Source of the DNA: CAVVDT01 sp963747005
GTDB taxonomy: Bacteria > Pseudomonadota > Alphaproteobacteria > Rhizobiales > Aestuariivirgaceae
Reading direction: 5' to 3'
Assembly (NCBI GenBank): GCA_963747005.1
Contig: CAVVDT010000008.1
Coordinates: 796,653 to 860,652 of the forward strand
Length of the DNA stretch: 64,000 bases
Shown: in pieces, positions 34,323 through 42,817 of the stretch
Numbering within the stretch: position 1 is the first letter of the stretch
Layout of the letters: each line of letters opens with the position of its first letter
The notes under the pieces: model-generated
What the model was told of the DNA's origin: nothing
The model's database searches: none
The model's input: only the letters and a program-made list of their open reading frames with translations
Made by a program: the position numbers and the translations under genes

Positions 34323-35918
34323 GTGACCTCGATGCACCATCCCAGCCTTGCCGACCACATGGTCGCGGCACTTTGCCGGCGCGGCGTCAGGCGCATGTTC
34401 GGCATCCCGGGTGGTGGATCGAGCCTCGATGTCATCGATGCCGGCGCCAGGGCCGGGATCGACTTCGTGCTTGCCCGCAGCGAGACCGCCGCTGCCTTCA
34501 TGGCCGCCGTCACGGCGGAACTGACCGGCGGCGCCGGCGTGGTGCTGACCGGCATCGGGCCGGGGGCCGCCAGCGCCGTCAACGGCATTGCCTATGCGTC
34601 ATTGGAAAAGGCCCCGGTGGTGCTGATCAGCGATTGCCGTGGCGCCGGCGCATCGCTGCATCAGGCCTTCGACCAGCGCGCCCTCTACCAGCCTCTGGTC
34701 AAGGCCGGGTGCCGCCTGACGGCCGAGACGGCGGAAGATTTCGACCAACTGCTCGATCTGGCGCTGACCCGTCCCTTCGGGCCGGTGCATGTCGACCTCG
34801 CCAGCAGCGATGCCGCCCGGCGGGTGACGGCGCTTGCGCCGCCGCAGCGCCAGCCCGAACCCGGCCTTGTCGGTGACGTCGATGCCGCCAGGCGTTTGTT
34901 GGCCGCCAGCAGGCGACCGATCTTCATCGTGGGTCTTGATGCCCGTTCGGCCGCAGGCGCCACGGCACTTCTTGAGCTGGCCGACGGGCTCCATGCTCCG
35001 GTCCTGGCCACCTACAAGGCAAAGGGCATCTTGCCCGACGCCGATCCGCGCATGATCGGCCTGTTCACCGGGGCACGGGCGGAGGCCGCCAGCCTCGATG
35101 CGGCCGACCTGATCGTCCTCTTCGGCCTCGATCCCGTGGAGATCATCCCCGGCCCCTGGCCCTACGTTGCGCCGGTGCTGGAGCTTGCCATGGCACCGGG
35201 TCATCGCCAGCCGGTGGAGCCAAAGCTGACCTTGTGCGGTGCCTGTGGCGAGATCGCATCGGCGCTGCGGCCTTCGCTGCACGGGAGCGACTGGGATCCT
35301 GCCGAAGTTGCCGGCTTGCGCCAGCGCATGACGGAGGCCTTGTCGCTGGCCGGCAGCGGGCACAATGCCCGTAGCGTTACCGAGGCGGTGCAGCGGGCAG
35401 CCCCGGCCGGGACCCGGCTCAGTGTCGATTCGGGCGCCCACATGTTCGCGGCCATGGCCTTCTGGCAGGCCGCCCGGCCGTTGTCGGTGCTGAAATCCAA
35501 CGGGCTTTCCAGCATGGGATTTGCCCTGCCCGCCGCCATCGCCTCGGTGCTGGCCGAACCGCGGGTGCCGGTCGCGGCACTGAGCGGCGACGGCGGCATG
35601 ATGATGTGCCTGGGCGAACTGGCAACCGCCGCCGAAGCCGGCGGCAAGATCGTCTGCGTCGTTCTCAACGATGCCGCCCTGTCACTCATCGACATCAAGC
35701 AGCAGCGTGCCCAGCGCCCCACGCTCGGCGTGCGCTACCCGCCGGTCGACTTTGCCGCAATTGCCGAAGGCATGGGCTGCCGCGGCTGGCGGCTCGGCCG
35801 CGACGACGATCTCGATGCGGTGCTCGCCGCAGCCTTTGACTGCGCCGGCCCGGCCGTCGTCGATGTCACGACCGATGCGTCCGGATACGCCGCGCAACTT
35901 GCGGCACTGCGCGGCTGA
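34323..35918 (+). CDS. Thiamine-diphosphate enzyme (acetolactate synthase / benzoylformate decarboxylase-like)
   Basis: A 531-residue ThDP-dependent enzyme with three domains. The N-terminal domain has the conserved Glu in LARSETAAAFMAA (activates thiamine), and the C-terminal domain has the ThDP/Mg motif SGDGGMMM with Asn ~27 residues later (CVVLND). The middle domain is short. It is probably a 2-oxo acid decarboxylase or a carboligase. The GTG at 34323, one base after the amidase stop, is preferred for its AGG site; ATG at 34332 is possible. Together with the aminotransferase nearby it could decarboxylate an oxo acid made from the imported amino compound. Confidence 0.87.
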   Translation: MTSMHHPSLADHMVAALCRRGVRRMFGIPGGGSSLDVIDAGARAGIDFVLARSETAAAFMAAVTAELTGGAGVVLTGIGPGAASAVNGIAYASLEKAPVVLISDCRGAGASLHQAFDQRALYQPLVKAGCRLTAETAEDFDQLLDLALTRPFGPVHVDLASSDAARRVTALAPPQRQPEPGLVGDVDAARRLLAASRRPIFIVGLDARSAAGATALLELADGLHAPVLATYKAKGILPDADPRMIGLFTGARAEAASLDAADLIVLFGLDPVEIIPGPWPYVAPVLELAMAPGHRQPVEPKLTLCGACGEIASALRPSLHGSDWDPAEVAGLRQRMTEALSLAGSGHNARSVTEAVQRAAPAGTRLSVDSGAHMFAAMAFWQAARPLSVLKSNGLSSMGFALPAAIASVLAEPRVPVAALSGDGGMMMCLGELATAAEAGGKIVCVVLNDAALSLIDIKQQRAQRPTLGVRYPPVDFAAIAEGMGCRGWRLGRDDDLDAVLAAAFDCAGPAVVDVTTDASGYAAQLAALRG

Positions 35919-35962
35919 CCCCTAGGTCGACGGCAACGCTCGCGTCACCTATATAGGCGCCC

Positions 35963-36964
35963 ATGACATCGACCCTTGAGCCTTCGCCGCGCCGCTTCTC
36001 GGTTGCCCCCATGATGGACTGGACCGACCGGCATTGCCGCGCCTTCCACCGGGTGCTGACCCGCCGCGGCCTGCTCTATACCGAGATGCTGACCGCAGCG
36101 GCCGTCGTGCATGGGGATACGAAGCGGCTCTTGGGTTTCGATGCCTGCGAGCACCCCGTCGCCCTGCAACTGGGCGGATCGGAGCCGCACCAACTGGCCG
36201 AGGCGGCCCGCATCGGCGCCGACCTCGGCTATGACGAGATCAACCTCAATTGCGGGTGTCCTTCCGAGCGGGTGCAGTCGGGCCGCTTCGGCGCCTGCCT
36301 GATGGGCGAGCCGCAGACCGTGGCCGAATGCGTCGCCGCCATGCGCGCCGCCGTCACCATCCCGGTCACCGTCAAGTGCCGCATCGGCATCGACGATAAG
36401 GATAGCGAGGCCGACTTCCGCGCCTTCGTCGACACCGTGGCGGCGGCCGGCTGCTCCACCTTTATCGTACATGCGCGCAAGGCCTGGCTGAGCGGCTTGT
36501 CACCGAAGGAGAACCGGGAGATTCCCCCGCTCGATCACACTCGCGTCCATCGCCTGAAGCAGGCGCGACCCGATCTCGAAATCATCGTCAATGGCGGCAT
36601 CGCCTCCGTGGAGGCGGCCGAAGGCCATCTCGCCCGGGTAGACGGGGTGATGCTCGGGCGCGCCGCCTACCAGACGCCGTGGCTGCTGGCCGATGCCGAC
36701 CGGCGGTTGTTTGGCGGCGTCAACCCGGTGTCGAGCCGTGGCGAGGCGGTAGCGGCGTTCATGCCCTATATCGAGGAAAGGCTGGCCGAGGGCGTCTTCC
36801 TGTCGCGCCTTACCCGCCACATGCTGGGGCTCTATCACGGCCAACCGGGTGGGCGGTTGTGGCGCCGCCACCTGTCGGAAAACGCCCATCGGCCGGGCGC
36901 CGGCCGCGCCGTTGTCGACGAAGCGCTGGCGCTGGTGGCGGAAACCTGCGCCCGCGCCGCCTGA
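35963..36964 (+). CDS. dusA: tRNA-dihydrouridine(20/20a) synthase
   Basis: A 333-residue FMN-dependent TIM-barrel enzyme that reduces uridine 20/20a in the tRNA D-loop. Diagnostic segments are SVAPMMDWTDRHCRAFHR at the N-terminus, NLNCGCPSERVQSGRFGACLM with the catalytic Cys, and VHARKAWLSGLSPKENR. The C-terminal helical domain is present, and the length fits DusA. The start at 35963 is the first ATG of the family N-terminus. This is a housekeeping gene outside the catabolic blocks. Confidence 0.96.
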   Translation: MTSTLEPSPRRFSVAPMMDWTDRHCRAFHRVLTRRGLLYTEMLTAAAVVHGDTKRLLGFDACEHPVALQLGGSEPHQLAEAARIGADLGYDEINLNCGCPSERVQSGRFGACLMGEPQTVAECVAAMRAAVTIPVTVKCRIGIDDKDSEADFRAFVDTVAAAGCSTFIVHARKAWLSGLSPKENREIPPLDHTRVHRLKQARPDLEIIVNGGIASVEAAEGHLARVDGVMLGRAAYQTPWLLADADRRLFGGVNPVSSRGEAVAAFMPYIEERLAEGVFLSRLTRHMLGLYHGQPGGRLWRRHLSENAHRPGAGRAVVDEALALVAETCARAA

Positions 36965-37059
36965 CAGTCCTGCGGCGCGCCACAAGCCTTCCGGATTCCC
37001 GCCTCACACGTGACTTCCGGTTTTGGGACCGATGCACCTCCAATTGTGAGAAATGCGGG

Positions 37060-37989
37060 CTAAGCTTCAGCCAAACCTTTTGGCCGTGCCTTCAGCGCCT
37101 GTTCGATCAGCCAGTCGCGGAACGCGGGGGCATCGGGGTGCTCGTTGCGATCCGCCAGGGACACAAGATAGAAGGCCTCCTTGATCGCCACCCTGAGACC
37201 GAAGGGGGCCACCAGTCGTCCTGAAGCAAGTTCGCGCTCCATCATGGAAGTGCGGCCCAATGCCACCCCGGCACCCTGGGCGGCGATTTCCAATGCCATG
37301 AGCGAATTGTCGAACTGCAGGCCCTGGCCCGGATTAAAATCGGTGATCCCGGCGGCCTTCAGCCATACGGCCCAGCCTTCCTCGTAACCGAGGACGTGCA
37401 GGAGCGTATGGCGGTGCAGATCGCGCGGTGCGCCAAGCGGGCATGCGCCGTCGAGCAGGGCGGGGCTGCACAGCGGGGTAAGTTCCTCCCAGGTCAGCCG
37501 ATCCGAACGCAGGCCCGGCCAATGACCGCTGCCGTACTGGATGTCGAGATCGAAGCGCTCATTGTCGAACTCGTCGTTCCACACGCTGGAGACAAGTCGT
37601 AGCGGCTTGTCGGGATAGCGGGCATAGTAGTCGGGCAGCCGGTGGCCCAGCCAGTTGACGGCAAAGCCGACGGCCGAGCGCACCGTGAGGATTTCCGAGC
37701 GGCGGTTGCCGAACACTTCGACGGTCCCTGCCGCCAAGCGCTCGAAGGCATCGCGCACCTTGGGCAGATAGGCGGCCCCCGTCTTGGTGAGAACGAGGCT
37801 GCGCGGCTTGCGCTGGAACAGCGGCTCGCGCAGCACCAGCTCCAGCAGCTTCACCTGTTTGGAGATGGCGGCCTGGGTGAGGTTCAACTCTTGCGCGGCC
37901 TGGGTGAAGCTCAAATGCCGGGCCGCTGCCTCGAAGGCGCGCAGCCAGGCAAGCGGCGGCAAATTGCGTCTCATCCCCAATCGACCCAT
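37060..37989 (-). CDS. LysR-family transcriptional regulator, GcvA-like
   Basis: A 309-residue LysR protein. The N-terminal winged helix-turn-helix (LPPLAWLRAFEAAARHLSFT, then AAQELNLTQAAISKQVKLLE) is of the GcvA type, and the effector domain ends at the usual length. It is divergent from the DmdA-like gene, so it probably controls that operon, as LysR genes often do. The ATG at 37989 was used; ATG at 37974 (MRRNLPPL) is equally plausible. I found no convincing palindrome in the 105-bp divergent spacer. Confidence 0.9.
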   Translation of the reverse strand: MGRLGMRRNLPPLAWLRAFEAAARHLSFTQAAQELNLTQAAISKQVKLLELVLREPLFQRKPRSLVLTKTGAAYLPKVRDAFERLAAGTVEVFGNRRSEILTVRSAVGFAVNWLGHRLPDYYARYPDKPLRLVSSVWNDEFDNERFDLDIQYGSGHWPGLRSDRLTWEELTPLCSPALLDGACPLGAPRDLHRHTLLHVLGYEEGWAVWLKAAGITDFNPGQGLQFDNSLMALEIAAQGAGVALGRTSMMERELASGRLVAPFGLRVAIKEAFYLVSLADRNEHPDAPAFRDWLIEQALKARPKGLAEA

Positions 37990-38094
37990 AACTTCTGTTT
38001 AGGCATAGGCACTATATCGTTCATTTGACGCCCCGCCAACGCGGCGCTTTAAGTCGGGCGTCAACGCTCACCTCAGACCCTCAGGCCCGGCCCC

Positions 38095-39198
38095 ATGTTC
38101 GGCATCACTCCTTCGGCACGTCTGCGTCCGTCGCCGTTCTTTGCGGCAACCGTGGCCGAGGGGGTCGCCTCGTTCACCACCTACAACAACATGCTGATGC
38201 CGACCGGTTTCGGCCACCCGGAAGAGGAATATTGGCGCCTCCTCAACGGCGTCGCCCTGTGGGACGTGGCCTGCGAGCGCCAGGTCGAACTGAAGGGACC
38301 CGATGCCGGCCGGCTGGCGCAGATCCTCAGCCCGCGTGACCTCACCCGCTGCGTCGAGGGCCAGGGCAAGTACGTGGCCTTGTGCAACCATGCCGGCACG
38401 CTGATCAACGACCCCATTCTCCTGAAGCTCGACAAGGATCGCTACTGGCTGTCCATCGCCGACAGCAACATCCTGTTCTGGGCCCGCGCCATCGCCGCCG
38501 AGCGCGGCCTCAAGGTCGAGGTTTCAGAGCCCGACGTCTCGCCGCTGGCGGTGCAGGGGCCCAAGGCCGAGGACGTGGTGGCCTCGATATTCGGTGACTG
38601 GGTGCGGCCGTTGAAATATTTCTGGTTTCGCGAAACATCCATCGCCGGTATTCCCGTCGCCGTCGCCCGCTCCGGCTGGTCGAAGCAGGGCGGCTTCGAA
38701 ATCTACCTGATGGACGGCACCAGAGGCACCGCCTTGTGGAACCTGGTCAGCGAGGCCGGCAAGCCCTGGGACATCGGCCCCGGCAACCCCAACGCAACCG
38801 AGCGCATCGAAAGCGGGCTCTTGTCCTGGGGCGGCGACACCGACGATCAGACCAATCCCTTCGAGGTGCGCCTGGGCAAATATGTCGACCTCGACGCCCC
38901 CGACGACGTCGTCGGCATCAAGGCGCTGAGAACCATCAGGGCAAATGGCCCCAGGCGCCACCAGCTCGGCGTCAGGCTGCAAGGCGACGAGCCGACGGCG
39001 GTGCCCTTCATCTGGTTCGACATCGTCAAGGACGGTGCGAAGGTCGGCAGCATGACCAATTGCACCTGGTCCTACCGCCTGAAACAGAACATCGGCTTTG
39101 CGCTGGTTCAAACCGCCTGCCAGCCGGGTGACCGGGTCGAAGTGCTGAAAGACGGCAAGGCCGTCGCTGGTATACTGACGGCGTTGCCGTTCCTGTAG
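38095..39198 (+). CDS. GcvT-family aminomethyltransferase, DmdA-like (dimethylsulfoniopropionate demethylase-like)
   Basis: A 367-residue tetrahydrofolate-dependent methyl/aminomethyl transferase. It shares with DmdA the segments ERQVELKGPDAGRLAQILS, PLAVQGPKAEDV, ARSGWSKQGGFEIYL and ERIESGLLSWGGD. DmdA demethylates dimethylsulfoniopropionate onto THF, and close GcvT relatives use betaines or sarcosine-like amines, so the substrate here is not certain. The start at 38095 has only a weak ribosome site. It is divergent from a LysR regulator and followed by a DUF1326 gene. It may supply one-carbon units from methylated compounds, in keeping with the demethylases further left. Confidence 0.8.
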   Translation: MFGITPSARLRPSPFFAATVAEGVASFTTYNNMLMPTGFGHPEEEYWRLLNGVALWDVACERQVELKGPDAGRLAQILSPRDLTRCVEGQGKYVALCNHAGTLINDPILLKLDKDRYWLSIADSNILFWARAIAAERGLKVEVSEPDVSPLAVQGPKAEDVVASIFGDWVRPLKYFWFRETSIAGIPVAVARSGWSKQGGFEIYLMDGTRGTALWNLVSEAGKPWDIGPGNPNATERIESGLLSWGGDTDDQTNPFEVRLGKYVDLDAPDDVVGIKALRTIRANGPRRHQLGVRLQGDEPTAVPFIWFDIVKDGAKVGSMTNCTWSYRLKQNIGFALVQTACQPGDRVEVLKDGKAVAGILTALPFL

Positions 39199-39223
39199 CC
39201 GGGATATCAAGAGGATGAAGCCC

Positions 39224-39847
39224 GTGAGCGAGACTGCGCCTGCATGGAAGATCAAGGGAGAACTGATCCTCAACTGCAATTGCACGGTGTTCTGCCCTTG
39301 TGTGGTGAGCCTCGGCAAGCACCCGCCCACCGAGGGCTATTGCCAGGCATGGGTCGGCATTCGCATCGACGAGGGACACTTTGACGGCGAAAGCCTGGCC
39401 GGCCTCAACATCGGCATGCTGATGGACATTCCCGGCAACATGGGCCGCGGTAACTGGAAGGCGGCCGCCTATATCGACGAGCGGGCAAACGACAAGGCCC
39501 ATGCCGGGCTGGTCGCCATCTTTTCAGGTCAGGCGCAAGGCACCACCGGCCTGTTCAGTGTGCTGGTGGGCGAGTTCCTCGGTGCCGAGCGGGCCGAGGT
39601 ACGCTTCGAGACCGAGGGCAAGAAGCGGCGCCTCACCGTGGGCCGCAAGATCGTCGGCGAAGTCGAGCCGATCGCCGGACCCAACCCCGACGCCGATGTG
39701 ATGGTGACCAACACCGGCTACTGGATGGGCTCCGACATCATCATTGCCCAGGCCAATCGCGGCAAGGTCAGGGCACATGGCCGGGTATGGGATTTCGACG
39801 GGCGCAGCGCCGAGATCTGCCAGATCGACTGGCATGGCCCCAAGTGA
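39224..39847 (+). CDS. DUF1326 domain protein
   Basis: A 207-residue protein of unknown function, all DUF1326. The N-terminal motif GELILNCNCTVFCPC is followed by GYCQAW, GLNIGMLMDIPGNMGRGNW and YIDERANDKAHAGLVAIFSG, all typical of the family. The Cys cluster suggests metal or redox binding. GTG at 39224 is favoured because it follows AGAGGA at 8 bp; ATG at 39215 overlaps that site. It follows the DmdA-like gene by 25 bp and is probably cotranscribed. Confidence 0.85.
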   Translation: MSETAPAWKIKGELILNCNCTVFCPCVVSLGKHPPTEGYCQAWVGIRIDEGHFDGESLAGLNIGMLMDIPGNMGRGNWKAAAYIDERANDKAHAGLVAIFSGQAQGTTGLFSVLVGEFLGAERAEVRFETEGKKRRLTVGRKIVGEVEPIAGPNPDADVMVTNTGYWMGSDIIIAQANRGKVRAHGRVWDFDGRSAEICQIDWHGPK

Positions 39848-40030
39848 GCTTGCCTGCGCGAGGGACCGCGGAGAAAGCCCGCATCAAGGGCCGTTGCGCA
39901 GAAGCCTGGCGCCAGGAAGCGCATTGGAGCCGCCCTCACGCGTCGCCATTCGGCCAGCCCCGATGGACAAAGGGGGTGCTTTGCGAGTACCTGAATGGAC
40001 CCAGCGCCGGCCCTGATAGAGTGAGACCCC

Positions 40031-41386
40031 ATGCTGAACAGATCCAAGACCGATAGCCACCTGAAAACCGAACTGCCGGGGCCCAAGGCTCAGGCGATGC
40101 TGAAGCGCGACCAGGCTGTCGTCAGCCCGTCCTACCCGCGCGACTATCCTTTTGTGATGGACCACGGCCGCGGCGCCGAAGTGTGGGATGTGGACGGCAA
40201 CCGCTTCATAGATTTCGCGGCCGGCATCGCTGTTTGCTCCACCGGGCACAGCCATCCGCAAGTCGTGCAGGCCATTCAGCAGGCCGCGGAAAAGTTCCTG
40301 CACATTTCTTCGGACTATTGGCACGAAGAGCAGATCCGCCTCGCCGAAACCATGGCGCGGCTGGCGCCGTTTGAGGAGCCGGCCATGTCCTTCTTCTGCA
40401 ATTCAGGCACCGAGGCCGTCGAAGGCGCACTGAAGCTTGCCCGCTATGTGACCGGCCGCCAGCGCTTCATCGGCTTCCTGGGAGGCTTTCACGGCCGGAC
40501 CATGGGCTCGCTGTCTTTCACCTCGAGCAAGTACACCCAACAATCCGGCTACTTCCCGGCGATGCCCGGCGTTACGCATGTGCCTTATCCCAATGCCTAT
40601 CGGCCGCTCCTGGCAGGTGAAGATCAGGGCAAGGCAGTCCTTTCATACATCGAGGACGTGCTGTTCCAGAGCAACGTCCCGGCCAAGGAAGTGGCGGCCA
40701 TTCTGGTCGAGCCCGTTCAAGGCGAAGGGGGCTATCTGGTGCCGCCGCCCGGCTTCCTGCAGGGACTGCGGAGCCTTTGTGACCGCCACGGCATCTTGCT
40801 GATCTTCGACGAGGTGCAGTCGGGCATCGGGCGCACTGGACGCATGTTCGCCAGTGAGCATTTCGGCGTGGCGCCGGACATCCTGACGCTCGCCAAGGGA
40901 CTGGGTTCGGGCATGCCGATCGGTATGGTCGTCGCCAAGCGCCGCGTCATGCAGCAATGGACGCATGGGGCGCATGGCAACACCTACGGCGGCAACCCGG
41001 TCTGCTGTGCCGCCGCATCGGCGACGCTGGCGCTGGTGGAAGAAAAATACCGTGCCAACGCCGAAGAAATGGGCGGGTATCTGATCGGGCGGTTGCGCGC
41101 CCTCAAGTCCAAATACCCTGAGCTGATCGGCGACGTGCGTGGCCTTGGACTGATGCTCGGCGTTGAACTGGTAACCGACAGCCTCACACGCAAGCCGGCG
41201 AAAAAATTTACCGGACGCCTGCTGCACGAAGCCTATCATAACGGCCTGTTGCTGCTGTCGTGCGGGGTCAGCACACTGAGGCTGATGCCGCCGCTGGTGA
41301 CCGACAGGGCCATCGCCGATGAGGCGATGGAGCTTCTCGATATCTCGATTGGTCGGACCCTGGCAGCATCCAACGAGATTGATTGA
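40031..41386 (+). CDS. Class III PLP aminotransferase (4-aminobutyrate / acetylornithine family)
   Basis: A 451-residue fold-type I aminotransferase. It shows the class III features: FFCNSGTEAVEGALKLAR, FDEVQSGIGRTGRMFA, and TLAKGLGSGMPIGMVV with the PLP Lys. It moves an omega-amino group, often from 4-aminobutyrate or an omega-amino acid, to an oxo acid. It is a single gene 183 bp after the DUF1326 gene. The exact substrate cannot be fixed from motifs. A link to the PaoABC-like aldehyde dehydrogenase downstream is possible, because these aminotransferases produce semialdehydes. Confidence 0.92.
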   Translation: MLNRSKTDSHLKTELPGPKAQAMLKRDQAVVSPSYPRDYPFVMDHGRGAEVWDVDGNRFIDFAAGIAVCSTGHSHPQVVQAIQQAAEKFLHISSDYWHEEQIRLAETMARLAPFEEPAMSFFCNSGTEAVEGALKLARYVTGRQRFIGFLGGFHGRTMGSLSFTSSKYTQQSGYFPAMPGVTHVPYPNAYRPLLAGEDQGKAVLSYIEDVLFQSNVPAKEVAAILVEPVQGEGGYLVPPPGFLQGLRSLCDRHGILLIFDEVQSGIGRTGRMFASEHFGVAPDILTLAKGLGSGMPIGMVVAKRRVMQQWTHGAHGNTYGGNPVCCAAASATLALVEEKYRANAEEMGGYLIGRLRALKSKYPELIGDVRGLGLMLGVELVTDSLTRKPAKKFTGRLLHEAYHNGLLLLSCGVSTLRLMPPLVTDRAIADEAMELLDISIGRTLAASNEID

Positions 41387-41513
41387 GTGCGGAATGCGAC
41401 TTGCCACGGCCGTTGGGACCGTTGAATGCCAAAGGATCTGAAGAATTCGACCTGACGGGGCGCATCGCCCGCATCGGTCAGTTGCCGAATTCGTGACACC
41501 GGCGCCCGGCTTC

Positions 41514-42131
41514 TCACGCGCGTGACGTACCGACGGTCCGATGCTGGCGACCCAGGCCGTCGACGAACACGTCCACCATGCGCAGAACGGTCGCCCGCCA
41601 GCCGGGATGCGCCGGCATGTGGCACATGCCGACGAGGGCGCGCAGGAGATCTTCAGCCGAGATGTCTTCGCGGATCTCCGCCGCCGCGACGGCGCGCTCC
41701 AGAAGAGCACCGACAGCGGCGGTCATGCGCTCGGCGGAATAGGCGTAGAGGTCCTGCTTGCCGTCGGCAGCCAGCGCCAGTGCTGCCACCATCCCCTTCT
41801 TGGTCGCGATCACCTCCACCGCCGCATGAAGCCAGTGCCGAAGTGCATCGACAGGCTCCTCCTCGCGGCCCAGCCGCTCCGCCAGCTCCCCAAGCTGCTC
41901 GACCTCGCGGCGGTAGACAGCCTCGAACAGGGCATCGCGGGTGGGGAAATGACGATAGAGCGTGCCAATGCCCACGCCTGCCCGGCGGGCCACGCCCTCA
42001 AGGCTTGCGCCCGGGCCGCCAGCGCTGAATATCTCCTTTGCCGCCGCCAGCAGGCGGTCGCGATTGCGCAGCGAATCCGCCCGCGTCTTGCGGTTTGGCT
42101 TCACCGGCTGTCGCCCCTCATCGTCAGACAT
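41514..42131 (-). CDS. TetR/AcrR-family transcriptional repressor
   Basis: A 205-residue TetR-type protein. The N-terminal helix-turn-helix region (RDRLLAAAKEIFSAGGPGASLEGVARRAGVGIGTLYRHFPTRDALF) is canonical, followed by a ligand domain with no obvious named family. The ATG at 42131 follows CAGGGATC. The gene is divergent from the aldehyde dehydrogenase genes at 42320, and a 7-3-7 palindrome lies between them, so it probably represses that operon and itself. Confidence 0.9.
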   Translation of the reverse strand: MSDDEGRQPVKPNRKTRADSLRNRDRLLAAAKEIFSAGGPGASLEGVARRAGVGIGTLYRHFPTRDALFEAVYRREVEQLGELAERLGREEEPVDALRHWLHAAVEVIATKKGMVAALALAADGKQDLYAYSAERMTAAVGALLERAVAAAEIREDISAEDLLRALVGMCHMPAHPGWRATVLRMVDVFVDGLGRQHRTVGTSRA

Positions 42132-42150
42132 GATCCCTGGCTCTTGCAAA

Positions 42151-42167
42151 ACGGAGGATGCCTCCGT
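42151..42167. promoter_or_regulatory. Putative TetR operator between tetR and the aldehyde dehydrogenase operon
   Basis: ACGGAGG-ATG-CCTCCGT is a perfect 7-3-7 inverted repeat, 20 bp before the tetR start and ~150 bp before the 2Fe-2S subunit gene. A TATATT sequence overlaps its right side and could be a -10 box. Size and place fit a TetR site. Confidence 0.55.
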
Positions 42168-42319
42168 ATATTGTCGACATACCCGCCATCGCTACCTGCG
42201 ATTCAAGGCCAAACCGATCTGCATTCCTCAGAATTTTACCGATCGACCTCCGGATACGTCGCACGCCGCCGTCCCCCCTGTCGATGTCCATCCGACTATA
42301 GCACCGAATGGAGCTGGCC

Positions 42320-42817
42320 ATGGCACACACCATCCGTCTCACCGTTAACGGGACGCCGCGCGAGATCGCGCTCGACGACCCACGGGTCACCCTGCTCGAC
42401 CTGTTGCGCGAGCGTCTTGGCCTGACGGGCACCAAGAAAGGTTGCGATCGCGGCCAGTGCGGCGCCTGCACCGTGTTGGTCGACGGTAGACGCATCAACG
42501 CCTGCCTGGCGCTGGCCCTCAGCGTCGATGGCGCCGAGGTATCGACCATCGAGGGCTTGGCCGACGGCGACCGGCTGCATCCGGTTCAGGAAGCCTTCAT
42601 TGCCCATGACGGGATGCAGTGCGGTTTCTGCACGCCGGGCCAGATCATGAGTGCGATGGGGCTCATTGCCGAAGGCCAGGCCGGCGACGATCCCGAGCGC
42701 ATCCGCGAAGGGATGAGCGGCAATATCTGCCGTTGCGGCGCCTATGCCGGGATCGTCGATGCGGTGCTCGATGCCCAGCGCGTCCTCGCCGAAGACGAAA
42801 GGAAGAAAGACGCATGA
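42320..42817 (+). CDS. Aldehyde/xanthine dehydrogenase 2Fe-2S subunit (PaoA-like)
   Basis: A 165-residue iron-sulfur subunit of a molybdenum hydroxylase. The plant-type cluster is CDRGQCGACTVLVDG, and the second cluster is CGFCTPGQ with CRCGAY. Electrons pass from the molybdenum centre through both clusters to FAD. The ATG at 42320 follows GGAGCTGGCC; the ATG at 42308 is less likely. Unlike E. coli PaoA it has no visible Tat leader, so the complex may stay in the cytoplasm. It is the first gene of a three-gene operon. Confidence 0.93.
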   Translation: MAHTIRLTVNGTPREIALDDPRVTLLDLLRERLGLTGTKKGCDRGQCGACTVLVDGRRINACLALALSVDGAEVSTIEGLADGDRLHPVQEAFIAHDGMQCGFCTPGQIMSAMGLIAEGQAGDDPERIREGMSGNICRCGAYAGIVDAVLDAQRVLAEDERKKDA

